Shown here one piece after another: positions 34,035 through 37,806 of a stretch of DNA of 37,806 nucleotides. The DNA lies in the NCBI GenBank assembly GCA_002069725.1, contig MWBW01000028.1, forward strand, positions 1 to 37,806, in the 5' to 3' direction. This DNA is from Firmicutes bacterium ADurb.Bin248 (GTDB lineage Bacteria > Bacillota > Clostridia > Christensenellales > CAG-138). Made by a program: the position numbers and the translations under genes. The notes below the pieces were generated by a model. The model saw only the letters and a program-made list of their open reading frames with translations. It did not search any database and was not told the DNA's origin. Position 1 is the first letter of the stretch, and every line of letters starts with the position of its first letter.

Positions 34035-34073
34035 AGCGCCGGCCGCGGGTTCGCGGCCGGCGCTCCGGTTTTG
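34035..34073. terminator. terminator between the DUF5655 gene and livF
   Basis: A 13-bp perfect stem, AGCGCCGGCCGCG (34035-34047) with CGCGGCCGGCGCT (34052-34064), has a four-base loop and is followed on the plus strand by TTTT at 34069-34072. It sits between convergent genes and may act in both directions, better on the plus strand. Confidence 0.8.
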
Positions 34074-34083
34074 ATTCCTCCGT

Positions 34084-34794
34084 TCAGGTGCCCAGATACG
34101 CGGCCTTGACCGCCTCGTTGGCGATTAGCTCGCTGCCCGAGCCGGTCATGGTGATGCGCCCGGTTTCGAGCACATAGCCCGTGTCCGCCGTGGAGAGCGC
34201 CATGTTCGCGTTCTGCTCGATGAGAAGTATGGTGACGCCGTGCCTGTTGATCTCCCGGATGATGCCGAAGATATCGCGCACGATCAGCGGCGCGAGACCC
34301 AGCGAGGGTTCGTCCATCATCATCAGCTTCGGGCGGCTCATGAGCGCCCTGCCGACCGCGAGCATCTGCTGCTCGCCGCCGGAGAGCGTGCCGCCCGCCT
34401 GCCAAGAACGTTCCTTCAGGCGCGGGAAAAGCTCGTACACCCAGTTGATGTCCCCCGCGATGTCGTCCTTTCGCATGTACGCGCCCACGCGCAGGTTTTC
34501 GATGACCGTGAGGTTCGGGAAGATGCGCCGCCCTTCGGGCACCAGCGTGACGCCCTTTTTGACGATCGAGGTCGTGTCCCTGCCCGCGAGGTTCTCGCCC
34601 TCGAACTCGATCGCGCCGCTCTTGGGCCGCACGAGCCCCGCTATGGCGCGCAGCGTCGAGCTTTTGCCCGCGCCGTTGGCGCCGATGAGCGTCACGATGT
34701 GGCCCTTGGGCACGTCGAAGGAGATGCCTTTCACGGCCTCGATGCCGCCGTAGTTGACCTTGAGGTCCCTGATGCTCAGTATCGTCTCGCCCAT
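34084..34794 (-). CDS. livF: branched-chain amino-acid ABC transporter ATP-binding protein LivF
   Basis: One of two ATPases that power branched-chain amino-acid uptake. The 236 residues contain Walker A (GANGAGKS), the LivF-typical 'VPEGRRIFPNLTV' block, signature LSGGEQQML, Walker B (LMMMDEP) with SLGLAP and the switch His replaced by the usual LLIEQN. The ATG overlaps the livG stop (TGATG), so translation is coupled. Last gene of the liv operon; the strong terminator lies just beyond. The Liv family also includes urea and amide carriers, so the substrate is inferred from the family. Confidence 0.93.
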   Translation of the reverse strand: MGETILSIRDLKVNYGGIEAVKGISFDVPKGHIVTLIGANGAGKSSTLRAIAGLVRPKSGAIEFEGENLAGRDTTSIVKKGVTLVPEGRRIFPNLTVIENLRVGAYMRKDDIAGDINWVYELFPRLKERSWQAGGTLSGGEQQMLAVGRALMSRPKLMMMDEPSLGLAPLIVRDIFGIIREINRHGVTILLIEQNANMALSTADTGYVLETGRITMTGSGSELIANEAVKAAYLGT

Positions 34795-35633
34795 CAGCTC
34801 ACCCCCAGATATGCGTTGATCACGCGCGGGTCCGCTTGCACGACGGCGGGCGTCCCATGGCTTATGAGCTTCCCGAAGTCGATGACGTAGATGCGCTCGG
34901 AAAACTTCATGACAAGATCCATATGGTGCTCGATCATGAACACCGTCAGGTCGTATTTGTTCTTGATCTGCACGATGAATTCACCCAGTTCCTGCGTTTC
35001 CTGCGGGTTCATGCCCGCCGCGGGCTCGTCGAGCAGCAGAAGCGTCGGGTCCGTCGCGAGGGCGCGCGCGATCTCGAGCCTGCGCTGGAGGCCGTAGGGC
35101 AGGCTCACCGCGAGGTCGTCCGCGTACCGCAAGAGGTTCTGCTCCTCGAGCAGCGCCGCCGTTTCCTCGCGCATGCGCTTTTCTTCCCTGTGGCTGATGC
35201 GAAGCGTCGCCGTGAGCACGTTGTGCTTGGCGCGCATGTGTTTGGCCGTGAGCACGTTGTCGAACACCGTCATGCTCTTCCAGAGACGGATATTCTGGAA
35301 AGTGCGCGCGATGCCGAGCCTGGTGATCTGGTCCGGCGTCGGGTCGAACGTCTTTACGCCGAGGTACGCCTTCGCGTTCTCCCCCGCGTAGAGCTTTTTC
35401 ATTTTGCCGCGCGGATGGTTGGCCACGATGGTCTCGCCGTTGAAGCTCACAAGGCCGTTGGTCGGCTCATATACGCCGGTGACGCAGTTGAACGCCGTGG
35501 TCTTGCCCGCGCCGTTGGGCCCGATGAGCGCGACGATCTCGCCGCGGTTCACCTCAAGCGAAAGGTTGTTGACGGCCACGACGCCGCCGAACTGCATGGT
35601 CACATCCTGAAGGCGCAACACGTTCTCAGGCAT
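34794..35633 (-). CDS. livG: branched-chain amino-acid ABC transporter ATP-binding protein LivG
   Basis: The second ATPase of the importer. The 279 residues contain Walker A (GPNGAGKT), the LivG block 'GIARTFQNIRLWKSMTVFDNVL', a signature region VSLPYGLQRRLEIARAL (degenerate LSGGQ as usual for LivG), Walker B LLLLDEPAAGMNPQE and the switch His in FMIEHHMD. It overlaps livM by eight bases. The 'PTDQITRLGI' region is preceded by a 30-residue insert, which is within family variation. Confidence 0.93.
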   Translation of the reverse strand: MPENVLRLQDVTMQFGGVVAVNNLSLEVNRGEIVALIGPNGAGKTTAFNCVTGVYEPTNGLVSFNGETIVANHPRGKMKKLYAGENAKAYLGVKTFDPTPDQITRLGIARTFQNIRLWKSMTVFDNVLTAKHMRAKHNVLTATLRISHREEKRMREETAALLEEQNLLRYADDLAVSLPYGLQRRLEIARALATDPTLLLLDEPAAGMNPQETQELGEFIVQIKNKYDLTVFMIEHHMDLVMKFSERIYVIDFGKLISHGTPAVVQADPRVINAYLGVS

Positions 35634-36756
35634 CCGAACCGCCTCCCTTCGCCGCGCCGGGCATCTTCGGCCTCGGGCGGAACAGCCCGGCGATTCCGCG
35701 GAAGGAAATTTCCCTGTCCCCCATCAGGCCGCGCGAGAAGAACAGCACGATCAGCATGATGATGATCGAAAAGACGAACCTGCGGAAACCCGAGCGGAAC
35801 ACGCTCGCCGAGTCGATGCCGAGGAACCGGCCCATGTCGAGCCCGCGCAGCCACCACTCGGAGGCCGCGACGTAGAGGAAGCTCGCGATGCCGGAGCCGG
35901 AAATGGAGCCTATGCCGCCGATGACGACGATCAAAAGGATCTCGTAGGTCATGGCGCTCTTGAACTGCGCCGCCTGCACGGTGAACTGATACATCGCCAG
36001 CAGCGCGCCCGAGACGCCCGCGAAGAAGGAGCTGATGACGAAGCTCATCTGCTTGTGCTTGAAAAGGTTGATGCCCATGGCTTCCGCGGCGATCTCGTCG
36101 TCCCGTATGGCCTTGAACGCGCGGCCGTAGGAGGAGTTGATCAGCAGCACGATGAGCGCGACGCAAACGCCCGTCGCCAGGAACACGTAGAGCGTGGACG
36201 GGAACGGGATATCCGTAAACGGAATCCTGACGTCCGTCAAATCCTTATACTGGCGCATGACGTTGGCGCCGTTCGTCACGGGGCCGAGGGAATCCCACTG
36301 GAAAATAGCGCGGATGATCTCCGCGAAGCCCAGCGTCGCGATAGCCAGATAGTCCGACTTCAGCCGCAGCACCGGCAGGCCGATGAGCGCCGCGAACACC
36401 GCCGCGGCGAGCCCCGCGCAGATGAGGGCGACGAAAATGCCCGTGTCGAAGTTGACGGCGCATTCGTAATATTTATAGACCTGATCCGTGATCTTGATCT
36501 CCACGGGCATCGTGAAGATCGCGTAGGTATAAGCGCCGATGAGCATGAAGCCCGCCTGCCCCAGCGAGAACAGGCCTGTGAAGCCGTTGAGCAGGTTCAT
36601 CGAAACCGCGACCAGCGAATAGATGGCGCCCTTCTTGAGCACGGTGAAGAGTATGTGCGAGGAGTTCACCGTCCGCTCGAGTATGAACACCGCAATATAA
36701 ACGAGGGCGACGGCACCGAAGGCGATCCAGAGCTCGGTTTTGCTTTTCTTTCTCAT
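35626..36756 (-). CDS. livM: branched-chain amino-acid ABC transporter permease LivM
   Basis: A 376-residue integral membrane permease with about nine hydrophobic helices. It carries the LivM blocks 'NLLNGFTGLFSLGQAGFMLIGAY', 'LRLKSDYLAIATLGFAEIIR', 'NGAN' and the ATPase-contacting loop 'YGRAFKAIRDDEIAAEAMGIN', followed by 'KQMSFVISSFFAGVSGAL'. GAGGAGGGG precedes the ATG; livH ends 12 bases upstream. It forms the membrane channel together with LivH. Confidence 0.93.
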   Translation of the reverse strand: MRKKSKTELWIAFGAVALVYIAVFILERTVNSSHILFTVLKKGAIYSLVAVSMNLLNGFTGLFSLGQAGFMLIGAYTYAIFTMPVEIKITDQVYKYYECAVNFDTGIFVALICAGLAAAVFAALIGLPVLRLKSDYLAIATLGFAEIIRAIFQWDSLGPVTNGANVMRQYKDLTDVRIPFTDIPFPSTLYVFLATGVCVALIVLLINSSYGRAFKAIRDDEIAAEAMGINLFKHKQMSFVISSFFAGVSGALLAMYQFTVQAAQFKSAMTYEILLIVVIGGIGSISGSGIASFLYVAASEWWLRGLDMGRFLGIDSASVFRSGFRRFVFSIIIMLIVLFFSRGLMGDREISFRGIAGLFRPRPKMPGAAKGGGSDA

Positions 36757-36768
36757 GCCTTCCCCTCC

Positions 36769-37683
36769 TCAGACCTTGTCGGTGGCCTTCTCGCCGAACA
36801 GGCCCGTGGGCTTCACGACGAGTATGATGATGAGCAGCGCGAACGTGAACGCGTCGGAAAACGTGGTCCACCCGCTGCCGCCCATGCCGAAGATCGAGCT
36901 GCCGCCCTTGATGATGTTCTCGCAGATGCCTATGATGAACGCGCCTATGACCGCGCCCGGTATGCTGCCTATGCCCCCGAACACCGCCGCCACGAAGCAC
37001 TTGAGCCCCGGCATGCCGCCGGAGATGGGCGTGACGGAGGCGTAGTTCGTGAAGTACAGCATGGAGCCCACCGCCGCGAGGAACGAGCCTATGACGAAGG
37101 TCGTCGAGATCACCGCGTCGATCTTGATGCCCATGAGCTGGCTCGTTTCAAAATCCCTGGATACGGCGCGCATGGCCATGCCGACCTTGGTGTGCTTGAT
37201 GAGCATCGAAAGAAGCACCACGAGCACCACGGTGAGCGCGGGGGTCACGAGCGTGACCATCTTCGTGGTCGCGCCCCAGATGACGACGGTGTCGGAAAGC
37301 CAGGGTATCGTGGGGTAAACCTTGGCGAGGCCGCCCGTAAAGTAGAGCGCCGCGTTCTGCAGCAGGTACGACACGCCTATGGCGCTGATCATGACGGACA
37401 TGCGCGGCGCGCCGCGCAGCGGCTTATAGGCCGCGCGCTCGATCAAAAAGCCCAGCGCGACCGTCACAACGAGCACCAGCGGGATCGTGACCGTCATGGG
37501 CAGCGTCGCCGAGAGATAAATCATGATGAGCCCCGCGCACATGAAAACGTCGCCGTGGGCGAAGTTTATGAGGCGCAGGATACCGTAGACCATCGTGTAG
37601 CCTATGGCGATGAGCGCGTACTGCCCGCCCACCGATATGCCCGATAGTATGTAGGACAGGTTGTCGTGAAAAAAATCCAGCAT
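36769..37683 (-). CDS. livH: branched-chain amino-acid ABC transporter permease LivH
   Basis: A 304-residue permease with about eight helices. LivH blocks are visible: 'GGQYALIAIGYTMVYGILRLINFAHGDVFM' at the N-terminus, 'PLRGAPRMSVMISAIGVSYLLQN', and the coupling loop 'VGMAMRAVSRDFETSQLMGIKIDAVI'. GGAGG precedes the ATG. It is the first liv gene in the window; the periplasmic-type binding protein gene is usually upstream and would lie beyond the right edge. Confidence 0.93.
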   Translation of the reverse strand: MLDFFHDNLSYILSGISVGGQYALIAIGYTMVYGILRLINFAHGDVFMCAGLIMIYLSATLPMTVTIPLVLVVTVALGFLIERAAYKPLRGAPRMSVMISAIGVSYLLQNAALYFTGGLAKVYPTIPWLSDTVVIWGATTKMVTLVTPALTVVLVVLLSMLIKHTKVGMAMRAVSRDFETSQLMGIKIDAVISTTFVIGSFLAAVGSMLYFTNYASVTPISGGMPGLKCFVAAVFGGIGSIPGAVIGAFIIGICENIIKGGSSIFGMGGSGWTTFSDAFTFALLIIILVVKPTGLFGEKATDKV

Positions 37684-37702
37684 TTGTTTGCCTCCGTTCG
37701 TA

Positions 37703-37788
37703 CCGTCCGGACGGGTACGGCGTCCCCTCCCATGAATAACGCGGCGTCAACCGGGCATCAGCCCGGGCGGACCGGCGTGAACGCCGGT
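37703..37788. promoter_or_regulatory. palindrome and two stem-loops upstream of livH
   Basis: Three structures lie between the right edge and livH: a 12-bp palindrome CCGTCCGGACGG (37703-37714), a stem CCGGGC/GCCCGG (37751-37766), and an 8-bp stem ACCGGCGT/ACGCCGGT (37771-37788) with a two-base loop. None has a T run on the minus strand. They could attenuate transcription or protect mRNA between a binding-protein gene and the permease genes. Confidence 0.4.
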
Positions 37789-37806
37789 TATAAAGCGCGG
37801 CGGGGG

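Overview
The window looks like chromosomal DNA from an endospore-forming, fairly high-GC member of the Firmicutes, probably class Clostridia. The evidence is a gerA-type spore germination operon, a CotH-family kinase, Gram-positive GGAGG ribosome binding sites throughout, lipoproteins and a sortase-like C-terminal signal on one surface protein, and a clostridial-type pssA-psd pair. I saw no rRNA, tRNA, CRISPR array, transposase or integrase. The exact taxon cannot be read from this sequence.

Layout, left to right. 1-3884 (+): a germinant-receptor operon, GerA (5' end outside the window), GerC lipoprotein, a small two-helix protein and GerB. 3991-9790 (-): an XRE/S24 (LexA/CI-like) regulator followed by three tightly packed genes, a TerB-N/TerB-C protein, a P-loop ATPase of the DUF2791/BrxD type and a DEVH-box helicase. 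This is the composition of the Shango anti-phage system. 10061-13951 (-): a YfcC-family transporter, an opine-dehydrogenase-like enzyme and a PucR-type regulator, a likely catabolic unit. 14149-21062 (-): a six-gene cell-surface polysaccharide operon with a GH16 glycosidase, a processive GT2 glycosyltransferase, a VTC (polyphosphate polymerase-fold) protein, a DUF4956 membrane protein, a large LTD/CotH kinase-like protein and a polysaccharide deacetylase. 21541-24277 (-): pssA, psd and a membrane metallophosphoesterase, for phosphatidylethanolamine synthesis. 24625-29451 (-): an OmpR/histidine-kinase two-component system co-transcribed with three exported proteins I do not recognise. 29750-34027 (+): an unknown 349-residue protein, a DUF3795 protein, a small beta-rich (DUF4489-like) protein behind a possible sigma-K promoter, a DUF11 wall-anchored protein behind a perfect sigma-A promoter, and a DUF5655-like protein. 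34084-37683 (-): livH-livM-livG-livF branched-chain amino-acid ABC transporter genes; a substrate-binding gene is presumably beyond the right edge.

The most interesting units are the Shango-type defence operon headed by a putatively self-cleaving repressor with a near-perfect operator inside its promoter spacer, and the six-gene GT2/VTC/DUF4956/CotH operon. The second combines polymer synthesis, phosphotransfer-type folds, trimming and deacetylation enzymes in one transcript and has no function that I know to be established. Several regulatory palindromes and terminators can be placed precisely. All functional calls rest on motifs read by eye; no database search was run.
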